Of a stretch of DNA of 64,000 nucleotides, positions 44,877 through 57,224 are shown one piece after another. Below the pieces are notes generated by a model. It did no database searches, was not told the DNA's origin, and worked only from the letters and a program-made list of their open reading frames with translations. Each line of letters starts with the position of its first letter. Positions within the stretch are counted from its first letter, which is position 1. The position numbers and the translations under genes were made by a program. The stretch is from the NCBI GenBank assembly GCA_039583875.1, contig CM077151.1:105356609-105420608 (forward strand). Direction: 5' to 3'. Origin of the DNA: Platanthera guangdongensis. Lineage: Eukaryota; Streptophyta; Magnoliopsida; Asparagales; Orchidaceae.

Positions 44877-47696
44877 TTACTTCTTTGGCTTCTTCTGTTT
44901 GGACCTGTCTTCAGTTGGTTTCTCTCCTGGCTTCTTAAAGATGATTTCTCTCTTGGGATCTGAAGCCTGAGCCTTTGTCATAGTCATATCAGCTGCCCCT
45001 ATAATGTTCAATGATGTTGCTCTGGGGACAACTGCTTCTGGATGAAGTTTCATGTAATCATCAACATTAAATAGCTTGTTTCCTTTGTCAAATCTTTTCA
45101 GCTCTTCTTTTCTGTACTTTGACATTGTTGTAAGTCCTGATGTATCTTTGCCTTCAACTTTGGCTTTATTGATCAGGGATAAGCCAATTAACTCCTGGAA
45201 TCTGGCCATTTTTGTAGTATTAGCAGTTTCAGGATCTTCAAAAGGAATTGGAGGAGAGAGAGGCCTTTTTGGACTTTCATCTTTCTGTACTTCAGAGGTT
45301 TGTTGTTGCTGCTGCTGATGCTGTTGATGTTGATGTTGTGAAGAGGATGGCTGCCTCTACTGGTTGCTTCCAGAGGATCTCTCTGACTGTCTCTGGTATG
45401 TTTGCATTGGGGCATATCTCTGAGAGCTAGAGGAGCCAGAGGCACCAGCTGCTGGAGGGGGAGGAGGACGAGGATCCTTCCTGTATTTGTGCACTGGAGG
45501 AGGGGAATATCTCCTACTTCTCTTTCTATCCTTCTGCTATTTCTTGGATAGCCACATCCATCCAGGCATTCCCTTGTATGGAGTTACATTGTGCAGAATG
45601 TAGTAAGGGGTGTCTGCAGTGGGATTAGGCTTTGGAGCTGGAGGAGGAGGAGCCTTCCTTTTCTTTGCTAGCATCTTCTTTTTCTTACTGGCAGCATCTT
45701 CATCTGAGTCATCATCATCATCTTCTTCTGAATCAGAACCCTGAGGGATGTCATAAAGAGCATCCAAAGCTTTCAAAGCTTTATCAGAAAGAATAGCTTT
45801 TTCTGGAGGAGGGGCAGAAGGTTCAGGAACTGGAATATCAGCAACAGAAGAGGAGGGGACTGCACAGGAGTCAGAAACAATGGGGACAGAGCTTTCAGCT
45901 TCTGCCTTATTCTCTTCTTCAATGTCAGCTAGAATAAGCTCATCCAAATCTGGCAGGGGAGAGTCATCCATAACAAACCTGGGGGCTGGAATTTCTTCTG
46001 GAATGACCTCTGGACTAGAAGCTGAGATGGAAGCTGAATCTGAGATAGCAAAATTATCACAGAGTTGCTTAGCAACTGCTGGACTTACTGGAGAGGTGTA
46101 GGGTACAATAGCCAAATGTGGCTTAGTAAAGGGTAGCTGTACAAAAATAGTATCAAAACTTTTCAACAAAGCAGACAAATTAACTGTGGGATTTAACTGG
46201 AAATCACCAACATGTTTTATTTGCTCAACTGACTCATCCAAATCAATGTCAGTGTCCATAAAATAAATTAACTCAATCATCTCAGAATCAAAATCTGTCA
46301 AAATTTCTGTATCTGAATCTGAATCTACATCTGCTGTAGAGAGAACTACTGTTGTGACTGCTGCTGCTGCTGCATTTGCATCTACTGCAACTTCATCACT
46401 GAGCATCTCCCCCTGCCTGGGTTTAGGAGAACCTGGAGCCAGGCCCCTGAATGAAGAGGGGGCAGCAGATAGGGTAGAAATCTGGGCAGATAAAGAATTG
46501 ATGGAGGTCACAAGAGGTGTAATGGCCTCTTGGATGAGAGATTTTATGAGGGGAGTGAGCAAAGAGATGATGGTAGATGGATCAAATGGGGAAGGGGAAG
46601 AGGATGGAATGGATGGTGGAATAACAGATAGAATGGGGGCATCTGGCATGATAGTGTCTGTGGGTATGGTGTAAGATGGAATGGAGGACAAATGAGGGGG
46701 AAGAGGAGACTGAGGAGGTGTAGGAATAGATGTCTCATGAGGTGAAGCTGGAGGAGTAGGAATGTTGGTAATGTCAAGTGGTGGAGATGGAGGTGGAGTA
46801 GGCACATGAGTATGTGGTGGAGATTTAGGTGTGGTAGAAGGAAAGGAAGAGGGAGGGAGTTGTTGTGCTGGAAGTGCAGGAAGAGATGATGGAGATGGAA
46901 GGACCTCTTCTGCAGGGAGCGGAGTGGCCTTTACAGCCCTGGTGCTCTCAGACGGTTGGATGGAAGAGGAAGAAGCCTTTGAGGGCTTGGAGATAGTCCT
47001 CTCCCATCTGCCAAATAAAGCGCATGTGAGGCGCTTGCTGGCATTGATGAAGATGGTCGGGGAGACCATGCATTCACCAGCCTTCTCCTGAAGAAAAATT
47101 CCAAAAATTCTTCCGAAACAAACCTCTTTCTTACTATTCTTTTTCTTTATTAACTCAATGAAGATTGTGCCCCAGTTGACATGTCTCTTGTTCACCACGA
47201 CGCACATAACCAAGAATTGGTAGCGGGTGATGTAGTCATGCGCTGAGTGCTTGCCCATCAGCACTTTTCCTACAATGTCCGCCAGAAACTGGTAGGCGGC
47301 GGACAGTTGCTTCTTCAACAGCTTGTTAGGGTTGCTTCCTGTAAACCCCATTAGCTTCAGCATATCACCAAACTCGTTAGAATCCATTTCCATGTCATCT
47401 TCTCCATTTACTAGTCCAAATATTTCAGAAAGAATTGCGGGAGATAACGGAACAGCAGTACTCCCGATATTGCATGTCAGCACATCTTCCTCAGTAACAG
47501 ACGATGTATACACCCATTCTCTGATTTCAGTTGAGTGTAGTTTAATCCTTCGGGTCATAAAGTCCTTTAGATTAAGTTCTTCTAGCAGTTCCAAGATATA
47601 GAGAAAGATGGGGTCAGAATGTTGGAAAGAATCGAAGTCCATATCAAAACCAGTATCAAATTTCATTGCTGTCAAAGCTCCTGCGGGAATCGCCAT
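44877..47696 (-). pseudogene. ORF3 of the older copia element
   Basis: An open frame of 719 residues (47696-45537) starts MAIPAGALTAMKFDTGFDM. It keeps the N-terminal domain (EIREWVYTSSV, HSAHDYITRYQFL, NASKRLTCALFGRWERTI), Pro/Ser linker, acidic Asp/Glu stretch, KKKKMLAKKRK basic patch and PYYILHN. A stop at 45537-45539 follows WMWLSKK. Another lies near 45360 after a Ser/Gln-rich part. The C-terminal block resumes at 45209-44877 (YMKLHPEAVVPR, IGAADMT, SDPKREI). The domain order matches ORF3 of the younger element although the sequences differ greatly, indicating selection before decay. No membrane segment is visible. Confidence 0.75.
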
Positions 47697-48093
47697 TGAT
47701 GACCTGCAAGAAAGACACAGAGAAAAACGGCGATCAAGAGCAAAAGACTGAAAGCGCGGGATGGAGGTCGAAGAAAACCTAGATATAAGATTTTCAGAAT
47801 ATGAATCGACAGACTCCGTTCCACGAAAAAGAAAAATTCTTCGAACTAAGCTCGACGAAATAAATTATAGACAAATAATTCGTCGATCTCATCCAGAAGA
47901 ATCGAACATAGTTCGTCGAACTCCGTTCGACGACATATCTTTTGAAGCAAAGTTCGTCGATCTCCGGTCGACGAAAGTTGTATCCACACAGAGAATTCGT
48001 CGATCTCCGTTCGACGAGAATCTCCCAAACTTTCCCTAATTCGTCGAACTCCGTTCGACGAACTCTGGAAAATTCGTCGAATGCAGACAGAAA
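47697..48093 (-). promoter_or_regulatory. pol-ORF3 spacer with TTCGTCGA...TCGACGAA dyads
   Basis: About six or seven sites at 47830-48085 have the TTCGTCGAA / TTCGACGAA form. The copy at 48040-48062 has the same CTCCG spacer as the copy at 31291-31313 of the sibling, but T...A instead of A...T as outer pair. Confidence 0.7.
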
Positions 48094-51000
48094 CTAAGTT
48101 AACTCTTCTCCATTGATCATTCTCAGTTGATTTATAAAGAACAGATGAGTTTTCTCATCCAAGGCTTGGTGAAAATGTCTGCTCTCTATAAATCAGTAGG
48201 AATATGGATCAAGTTAATTTTCTTTTTGTCTACATTATCTCTAATGAAATGATGTCTTATTTCAATATGCTTAGTCCTAGAATGGTGAACTGGATTCTGT
48301 GCTATAGCAATAGCACTAGTATTATCACAAAATAATGTTGAATTATTTAAGTTGATACCATAGTCTAGGAGTTGGTTTTGTATCCATAGCATTTGTGAAC
48401 AGCAGCTGCCAGCAGCCATGTATTCTGCTTTTGCAGTTGATGTAGACACAGATGTCTGATTTTTACAAAACCAGGAGACAAGTCTCATACCCAGGAACTG
48501 GCAAGTTCCAGAGGTACTCTTCCTATCCACTCTACATCCAGCATAGTCAGCATCTGAGTATCCAGTTAACTCAAACTCTGACTCTGCAGGATACCAGAGT
48601 CCTAGATTAGGATAACTCTTTATATACCTCAAAATTCTTTTTAGGAAAATAAGGTGAGATTCTTTAGGGTTCACTTGGAACCTAGCACAAAGGGATGTGG
48701 CAAACATTATATCAGGTCTGCTAGCTGTTAGGTATAATAGGGATCCAACAATTGCCCTATAATGTTTCTGATCTACAGGTTTCCCTACTGCATAATCCAC
48801 AACAGCATTGGTAGCCATAGGGGTTTTCATTCCTGAAGCATCACCCATCCCAAAATTCTTAATAAGCTCTTTAGCATACTTAGCTTGGGAGAGGAAGATA
48901 CCATCAGGGAGCTGCTTCACTTGGAGACCAAGGAAGTAGGAAAGCTCACCCATGCTACTCATCTCAAATTTGGAATGCATGAGGTTAGCAAACCTCTTGC
49001 ACAATTTGGTATCAGTAGACCCAAAAATGATGTCATCCACATATATTTGTACTAACAGTATTTGGTCCTTATGACTCCTAGTGAAAAGAGTTTTATCTAT
49101 GGTTCCTCTTGTAAATTTATGCTCTAAAAGAAACCTTGTTATGGTCTCATACCAAGCTCTTGGAGCTTGCTTTAAACCATAGAGAGCTTTATGCAATTTA
49201 AATACAAAAGAGGGTTGAGTTGGAGAGATAAAACATGGAGGTTGTTCTACATAAACCTCTTCTTGAAGTACTCCATTCAGAAATGCACTCTTGACATCCA
49301 TTTGGTAGACTTTGAATCTCATGTGAGCTGCATAGGCAAGGAATATTCTTATGGCCTCTAACCTTACAACAGGGGCAAAGGTTTGGTTATAGTCAATTCC
49401 TTCCTCTTGCCTGTAGCCTTGAGCAACAAGCCTAGGCTTGTTTCTCACTATGTTGCCTTGAGCATCCAACTTGTTCCTGTAGACCCATTTAGTTCCAATA
49501 ACTGGGTAGTTATGGGGTCTTGGAACCAAGTCCCAAACTCTACATCTCTCAAACTGATTTAGTTCCTCCTGCATTGCAATGATCCAGTGGGGATCTTGCT
49601 CTGCTTCATGGATAGTGAGAGGTTCAGTCTGAGAAAGAAAACAGGCATGCATCAAGTCTTGGTTGAGTTGATGCCTTGTATGTACACCTACTGAAATGTC
49701 TCCAATTACTTGAGATCTGGGGTGATCTCTAAGTGTGACAAGATCAGTTGGTGGAGTTTGTTGAGCAACAGCTTCTGTAATTAATTCCTCTTGGGGAATG
49801 GTACTAGCTGTTGAGGGAAGTTCAGCCACTTCCTCTTGAATTTCTTCTTCACTGTCTTCAGCAACCTGTGGAGTAGGATGGGTTGATACCTCTTGGGTAA
49901 GGTTTAGTCCATCCATAGACTCACACAGTTGTGGAACCTGCAAAAAGCTATTGGTAGAAATTTCTTTCTCCTTATAAGACATGTTAGCTTCATCAAAAGA
50001 TACATGCACAGATTCTTCAATTTTAAGGGTGGATTTATTAAAAACCCTATAGGCCTTGCTTACTTGGGAGTATCCTAGAAAAATCCCTTCTACAGCCTTA
50101 GCCTCAAAATTTCTAATGTATCTCTTGTTATTTGTGTGAATGTAATAAATGCAGCCAAAAACTTTAAAATAAGTGATTTTAGGTTTCTTCCCTTTAAGTA
50201 ATTCATAGGGGGTCTTATTTTTCAGTTTATGTATAAGACTTCTATTCAGGACATAATTAGCAGTATTTACAGCTTCTGCCCAAAAGGATAGAGGCATGTA
50301 AGCATCTGCTAATATTGTACCTGCAGATTCAATGAGTGTCCTATTTTTCCTTTCAGCAACCCCATTTTATTGGGGAGCTCTAGGAGCTGAGAAGCACTGC
50401 CTGATACCTTCCTTCTCACAGAACTCATGCATAAGAAGAGACTCAAACTCTGTGTCATGATCACTTATGATCAATGCAACATGAGTAGAGAACTCAATCT
50501 GTATGGTCCTAAGAAAATCTATAAGAACCTTGAATGTATCTGACTTAGCTCTCAGAAAGGCTACCCAACTGAATCTAGAGAAGTCATCAACAATTACTAA
50601 AGTATAAGACTTCCCTCCTAGGCTTTGTACTGCAATGGGTCCAAATAAGTCCACATGAAGCAGATACAATATCCTAGGTGAATCACTTTTATTAATGGAT
50701 TTGAAGCTAGTTTTAGTTTACTTGCCTAATTGACAAGCCCTGCATAGGCTTTCCTTCTTGTAGGGGGCAGAAGGTAAACCTCTAACAAGATTGTCTTTAG
50801 ATAACCTAGATATATTCTTAAGGTTTACATGTCCTACTCTTTTATGTCATAACTCATTTTTATTACTAGTAACATTCAGTAAGCAGATATTAGTTATGGC
50901 AGAAATAAAATCTACTAAGTATATGTTGCCTTGTCTAACTCCAATTAAAACAGTTTGGTTTCACTATTAATAATAGAGCAAGAGGTAGAGTTAAAGTGTA

Positions 51001-51274
51001 CCTGATAACCTTCATCACATAATTGACTTATGGATATAAGGTTATGTTTGAGTCCTCTTACATATGTTACTTTCTTGAAAGTAACTGCTCCAATCTTCAC
51101 TGCTTCATATCCTTCTGACTGGCCACTTTTTGAATCTCCAAAAATCACCTTTGGTCCTAGCTTGGGCTTGTAGTTGGATAGATTGCCCTTGCTGCCTGTC
51201 ATGTGCTTGGAGCAACCACTGTCCAAGTACCAAGTTTGACTCACCCTTGGACAGCTCTTCACCTGTACCTGCAA
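48094..51274 (-). pseudogene. Copia Pol, multiply disrupted
   Basis: It aligns with the intact Pol at 31424-34588: protease [16 protein letters not shown], integrase ([37 protein letters not shown]), RT ([30 protein letters not shown]) and RNase H ([29 protein letters not shown]). Disabling changes include a shift near 50945, a stop in the LWHKR motif near 50845, a stop in the GKQTK motif near 50716, a stop in the PQQNG motif near 50370, and a stop plus a deletion at 48160-48186. The RNase H motif STAEAEY reads STAKAEY. Confidence 0.92.
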
Positions 51275-51287
51275 AGAAAAACAAAAT

Positions 51288-53412
51288 TCAATTGTTCTTG
51301 ACCCAGGTTACCTTGGGTCCTTTATTTTGTTGAAAAGTAAAGCTGTAAATGACTGATAAAGCAGGTTGAGATTTATAACCTAAGAGGTGATATCTCCTAG
51401 GTGGAATAATCCAATCAGCTACTGGATTAAATGTCTTATTAGTTGGCTTAAAATTTCTGTAAGAGAAATGATTTCTGTTTGGTCCTTCTGTGTTCGACGA
51501 ATTATTGTAAGTTCGTCGACCAGAGTTCGACGAATAGGGATGAGATCGTCGATCTCTACTCAGAGTATGACAGTAGTCATCTTTTGCGCCCCAAGTTCGT
51601 CGACCTCTGCTCGACGAACCATACACAGTTCGCCGATCGCAGTTAGACGAATTATTATAACTAGAATTTGCGTTCAACGTTCGTCGATCTGGGTTCGACG
51701 AACTGGCCACATTTCGTCGATCTGAGTTCGACGAATGCTGCTGAACTTTGTTTTTATTAACTGCTTTCTGTTTTCTGTTTCTCTTGTCTATGGATTTTGG
51801 GTTGTTAGCTGACATTGGTTTATCTATTAACTTTTCTTTTCCCTTTGCAAAAATAAACTTAATGGGGGTTGAAAGAATATTCTTCTTAATTATGGGGGGG
51901 GAAACTTGATGAAGCACTCAAGCCCAGCTTACCATTTAATTTGGCATTCACTGTGCTTGTAATGTCCATCAGCTTGAGGCTTCTCCCATTGAGAGATTGC
52001 TCAAGTTGTTTGGCCTCACATAATTCAGATTTTAATTTAATTATTTGTTCATTAGCTAAGGTTAGTTGGTCTGTTAGCTTTATGTTCTCTGAATTTACAG
52101 ATTCAAGACTCCCTAATCTTTCTCTAAAAGTTTTTATTTCCTTTTCTGAATTGATTAGGTCTAAGCGCATAGATTTGAATTCAGCTTTAAATAAATCAGA
52201 ACTAAAGTCAAAGCTAGTGATAACCTGATCTGCCTCTGAGTCTGAGGCAGCTTCATCTTCAGATTCTTCTTCTGATCCAGAATTGTTCCTGGAGGCATCA
52301 ATTGACATTAGGCACACCTCCTTGGATCTAGCTTCTTCCTCTTCTTCACTTGAGTTGGAAGAGGATGTTTCTTCTTCAGTGTCACTCCAAGTCTCAGCAA
52401 CAAATCCCTTGTCTTTCTTTTTATATTTGCTGGAGGAGGGTCTGCTGCTGTGTCTTCTCCTGGAGTCTCTTTCTTTGTTCGTGTCGTTCTTCTGGTTTTC
52501 TGGACATTCAGAGATGTAATGTCCAGGTTTTCTGCAACCAAAGCACACAACCTCCTTGGTTGGTGTCTTGTCATACTTGGGCTTATCATCTTGTCTGGAT
52601 GATTTCCTTCTGAAGTCCTTCCTTGCCATCTTGTAGAACCTTTTGGCAAAGAGGCTCATGAGCTCTTCATTGGAAGTTGATGTCTCACTTTCTTCAGATG
52701 CTTTGAAGGCTATTCTGTGCTCCTTTCTAACTGGAGTTGTTGCCTTCTGTTCTGCTGCTTCTCTTGATTTGATCAGCTGCTCATAGGATTTCACTTTGCC
52801 TAACAGAGACTCAGTTGATATCTCATTGAGGCTTCTGGCTTCTTTGATAGGCCAGATTCTGGAATCCCAAGAGCTAGGGAAGCACATCAATATCTTGTCA
52901 TTCACCTCTGTCAAGGTGATGTCCTTATCTATGGTTTTGAGCTCATTGATGATTATGCTCAGCCTGTTGTACATTTCTGCCACTGATTCATTCTCATCCT
53001 TTTTAAAGTTCTCATACAGTGATATGAGATTGGATCTTCTGTCCTTTCTTTCATCTGCAGAGCCAGCTACCATTTGGTTGAGGGAATCCCAAATGGCCTT
53101 GGCTGAGGTGCACTCAGCCATCTTTTGAAATATGTCATCTAACATGGTTTGAGCTAAGATATTCATTGCTTTAGCATCTGCCATTTTAGCTTTCTTGTAA
53201 GCTTCACTGTTTTCTGGAGGGGGCACTACAGTCATGTTGGTGGAGGTGCTTGAAGAAGCTGCAGGTGCTGGAGGTACACCTATCAAAATAATAGAAAATA
53301 TATCCTCATCAATAGAGTTCATGTATAACCTGATTCTTGTCTTCCAGATGGCAAACTTGTTAAGATTGCACACTGGAGGTCTGATGCTTGCATGATCTTT
53401 GTTTTGGGCCAT
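51288..53412 (-). pseudogene. Copia Gag with one frameshift
   Basis: The frame 53412-51886 starts MAQNKDHASIRPPVC and contains [15 protein letters not shown], the zinc knuckle [14 protein letters not shown], an acidic/Ser stretch and a heptad-rich coiled coil (NSENIKLTDQLTLANEQ). A G8 run near 51894-51901 shifts the frame. The rest (51917-51288) has the DRR repeat tail (SNSDRRN, SNPDRRT, NCDRRT) and the conserved end [17 protein letters not shown]. The homopolymer suggests a simple indel. Confidence 0.9.
51495..51740 (-). repeat. TTCGTCGA/TCGACGAA dyads inside gag coding sequence
   Basis: At least six dyads of the older element's form encode the DRR peptides. They lie at the place matching 34800-35030 of the younger sibling. 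Confidence 0.8.
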
Positions 53413-53531
53413 GTTTGTGAAGAAATAAATCTAATGACAAAATTAAAACAAACAGATCTAACAAGAGGGATCTTTGTTGTTCAGGTGTTAGCCTGTACAA
53501 CCACTAAGGTGTGGTATTTTAACCAACCTCC

Positions 53532-53542
53532 CTCTGATACCA
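53532..53542 (-). other. Primer-binding site
   Basis: Minus strand TGGTATCAGAG next to the 5' LTR, the same as in the younger sibling. Confidence 0.9.
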
Positions 53543-53544
53543 AT

Positions 53545-55462
53545 TAAAAGTGCAGGTTAGATCTGAAATACTCTAGAGTGGGGGGTGAATAGAGTATTGT
53601 TCTTTCTTCAAAACTTTTTACAACTTTTGTTGTAGGCCTAGGTGAACAAGTCAGCAAATAAAATAAACTAATCATAGCAACCTAAACAATCACAGATCAC
53701 AGCCAAAACACAAAGAAAGGGGCAACGAGACGACACAAGAAATTTTATAGTGGTTCCCCAACCTGGGTACATCCACTCTTCTACCACCCTGGTAGGAATC
53801 CACTCAGGTTTTTGATCAGGTGCCGGACACCAATGAGCTTTTGTTCAGGTGCTCAAAAACCAAAATCTCAAGTCTTTTGGAAGGAGACTTGCAACCAGAA
53901 TAATTTTGAAGGGAATTAAAACCCTGTACAGGAATTGAAAAGAGGGTGATGGGGTCTTCTTTTTCTCAATATCAACTGAGAAGACTTGTGGATTGATTGT
54001 AGCAGATTTTGCTCCCCCTGAGATCTTGAGTGTATCAGGAAAGCTGGAGCACTGCTTCAGGGTGATAGGTCATCAAAGACCTAAAGTGCCTGGACCAGAA
54101 ATTTGCTTCAGGAACTTCTTTTGACAGATTGAAATTTGTTGTCCTTTGAAGTTGTCTGCAGAGTTGAAGGAAGATGACTCTTGATAGTATTTGATTGTTC
54201 TTCTTCTCCTTCTTGAAGATGTTCTCTGGTCAGGCTGATTGCAATAGAACTTTTGATGTTGTGTATGATTGTTCTTCTATGCAATCTAAGAGTGTCTGTC
54301 TGATTTTCTGTATTGCTTACTATCTGTGTAGTGTTCCCTTACTGTCTTAATCCTTTCTTTTCTTTTCTATCTCTTTTTGGCTGACTGAGAACATTCGAAA
54401 TTCGAATGTCGAGCAGTAATTGTAGTCGGCCTTGGAAGGAAGCGACAATCAATGATTTCCCCAACTGTCCCATGAAAAAACGGCATGTAATCGTCCATAG
54501 TCAATGCGCGTTCTAACGGTAACATTCCGAGAAGATCTGGCATTAATAACTTCGGAATCATCGCCAAGAAACGGGACGGGAAACCTGAAGAAGACCTAGT
54601 CTGGATTCGTCAAACGAAGAACAGAAATCGTCGAGCTGAGTTTGAGTTCGTCGAGCTGAGCTTGAGTTCGTCGAGCTGAGCTTGAGTTCGTCGAGCTGAG
54701 CTTGAGTGAGTTCATTGACCAGACAATTTTCATTCGTCAAACAGACAGACTTCATTCGTCGAGCTGAGATCCAGATTCGTCGAGTGAAGAGAGATTGTGG
54801 ACTTAGCCAAATATTCCGCATCTGCTGATATTCAGTGTCGACATAAGCTGGTGTCGACTGATTGATCTTGGTGTCGACTCAAATCTTCTGGTGTCGACAT
54901 AAATTGGTGTTGACTGAAATCCTAGTGTCGACACAAATCTTCTGGTGTCGACATAAATTGTCTGGTGTCGACACATGCCCTAAGTGCCGACACAAATACT
55001 CTGAGTTCAGAATTCGTCGAGTAGAGTACTACATTCGTCGACCTGAGAAGCTGAGAACTTGAGGTCCAAGTTCGTCGAGCTCAGAATCTAATTCGTCGAC
55101 CAAAGCTTGAAGCTGGACTTAGAAAAATTCTGAAGTTGTCCTGAATTTGGCTTGATGCAGAACCTCAACATTCGTCGAACAGAGAACACGGATCGTCGAG
55201 CTCAGCACTAAGAATTATCTCACGATCGTCGAGCGCAGAACACTTTTCGTCGAGCTGAGTTCGACGAACGTTGAACTCATTTGACTTAGTCTTGAAAACT
55301 TCTAAATATGGAGTCTCTGAAGGTCTTGATGATAGTTGGTCCATCTGATGTTGGCTCTAAGGACTTGGCCTAGACTCTAGGACACAAACTTGACCCTAGC
55401 TATACATGATGGGCCACATCCTAAGTCAGTGAACCTAGCCCAAATCAACTAGGGATCCAACA
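53545..55462 (-). repeat. 5' LTR of the older copia element
   Basis: 1918 bp. Its inner end begins TAAAAG where the other LTR has TGAAAG, so the terminal dinucleotide is mutated. A 21-bp insertion near 55079 adds one more TTCGTCGA site. The TGTCGACA cluster is at about 54835-54990. Confidence 0.9.
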
Positions 55463-55735
55463 GAATCAACTCAGTATTTTCTGCCGCGTAAAACTTATAT
55501 ATTTTCTCACCTATGGACTAGTGATCCACCCGACCGAGGGACACGGTCAGTAACTCTAATAGCTTATATGCATTGTTTTTAACTTAATCGCATAAACCTT
55601 TTACATGAAGTAAATGTGAGGACGAGTTGCCTGAGCATCTGCAGTTGTCCCCTGCACGGCGTGGCATCACGACGCGTATTTTCTTTACTCTGACGTATTT
55701 TTAGATACGGAGAAAATGTGGGTCGTGACAGTGAC
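55463..55735. other. Flank after the older element, no gene
   Basis: It starts with the duplication GAATC. I see no coding sequence. It ends GGGTCGTGACA at about 55731, before minus-strand copia leader begins. Confidence 0.35.
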
Positions 55736-56427
55736 CATCGAGGCGGACGAATTTGAGGAGGAGGTGGAAGAGTTATGTGGATGTTTCAGCCAACAACGAT
55801 CCACAGTATGCCTGAAAAGAGCCATGAAAGAGACAAGAAGTCGCGCGAGTAGAAACAGGCCGCGCGAACATCAAGCCGCGGAGACGGCGCGACCAGCAAG
55901 TAGGTCATGCGGCGGGGAAGGCTGCAGCGGACATAAGAAGAGGTTCTACAGTGGTCACGGTGTCAACACACCAGTGGCAAGGAAGGCCACGACCAAGAAG
56001 CAGAACAAAACAGAGGGAAAGAAGTCATACAGCTAAAAAAGGAGGCCGCGCGAACTAGAGATAGAGAAGACCGCGCGAACTTGAAGGAGTTTGCGGGGAG
56101 AAAAGAGGCCGAGAAACTGCGAAAATAGGTCGCGGATATAAAGGAGCGAGAAGAGAGGTCGTGCACACAATGGGCAGTGACACAGAAGTCAAAAGAATAG
56201 AGGGAAAGAAGTCGTGCGGCTAGAAAAGGAGGTCGCGCGAACAAGAGATAGAGAAGATCGCGCGAACTGGAAGGAGTTCGCGGGGAGAAAAAAGGCAGAG
56301 AAACCACGAAAACAGGTCGCAGAAAAGAAAGACGGAGCGAGAAGAGACGCAATGCGAACAGACTACAAGAAGAAGGCAAACCGCGAGGGCAGATGAAGGC
56401 ACCGAATCAGGCGAAAAAGATCGAGTC
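55736..56427 (-). other. Copia leader, minus strand
   Basis: GC-rich, with many CGCGCGAAC/CGCGGT motifs like the leader at 38551-39608. The minus-strand open frame (56379-55963) is Ser/Leu/Phe/Arg-rich low-complexity sequence. It starts at the primer site, so it is leader rather than gag. Confidence 0.6.
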
Positions 56428-56438
56428 CTCTGACACCA
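56428..56438 (-). other. Primer-binding site
   Basis: Minus strand TGGTGTCAGAG, one change from the usual TGGTATCAGAG, two bases from the LTR end. Confidence 0.75.
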
Positions 56439-56440
56439 TC

Positions 56441-56861
56441 TGCGAACAGACAAGTAGAAACCAGAAATTTGAATAACAGAAATTTTATTATCCAAAAAAG
56501 GTGTATATTACAAAGGTATGACCTCCCTTTTATAGAATGGAGGAGATGAGAGAGATTACAAATAAGTAATTTGGGACTAAATAATTACAGGTATAAACGG
56601 TTTAACAAGAAAACAAGCCGAACAGACCGCGCAGTTAGAAGAATAGGCTAACCGCCCGGCAACCACCAGAAGGAGAGAACAAGCCGCCATAGGAGACCGT
56701 CAGACCGCCCGGTCTCCAACACGCCTGAGATAAACTGCCAGATCGCCCGGACACCAAACAGCAATAGTCCGGCTACCGAACCGATGGAGAGAAACTGACA
56801 GACTGTGCGGTCTCCAATCCACTAAAGTCAAACTTCCAAACTGCCCGGTCTCCATACTGCA
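56441..56861 (-). repeat. Copia 5' LTR, minus strand
   Basis: On the minus strand it runs from TGCAGTATGGAG to TCTGTTCGCA, so it has TGC...GCA ends and about 421 bp. It is homologous to the LTR at 646-1019 (CTCCTCCATTCTATA, GGGAGGTCATACCTTTGTAA, GGATAATAAAATTTC). It carries about six ACCG...CGGT dyads. The outer boundary is inferred; 56721 is an alternative. Confidence 0.7.
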
Positions 56862-57224
56862 ATAGCTTGTTCGCTGCTACTTCTCTACCTGTTGCGGGCT
56901 CCGCATCTAGGTCACGACCTCTTTTCGCTGGTGTTGTGACACCGAGACCGTGCGGCTTCTCCTATTCTCTAGTCAAGGAGCTTCTCTTCTCTAACAGCTC
57001 CAGGCTTTGGGTTGCGGTCTGCCTCTAACCGTCCGGTCAAGTGCCTGTTCGTCAGCCTTATGTTTCTTCTGTCCTCTGTTGTTATCAGACTGTTGTGGCT
57101 AGGACTTCTCTCCTTCCGGCTACTCCTTGCGGGAGCTTCTATCTTCCCGCTGCAGCTTCTGTCTTCCCGCTGCGGCTAGACTACTTCCGGTGGCAAGACT
57201 GGTTGCTCTCCTTACTGCGGTTTA
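56862..57224 (+). other. Copia leader, plus strand
   Basis: It contains GCTCCGCATCTAGGTC as in the leader near 39284 and leads into the plus-strand gag. No primer site or LTR is visible on its left, where the minus-strand LTR abuts. Confidence 0.55.

Larger units (their letters stand above)
42787..55462 (-). mobile_element. Older sibling copia element with third ORF
   Basis: LTRs at 42787-44683 and 53545-55462, primer site, polypurine tract and duplication GAATC (42782-42786 and 55463-55467) define a 12,676-bp element. The minus-strand order is the same as in 26108-38391: gag, pol, ORF3. The LTRs differ by many substitutions and a 21-bp indel, so it is older. Gag, pol and ORF3 all contain disabling changes. 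Confidence 0.93.
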
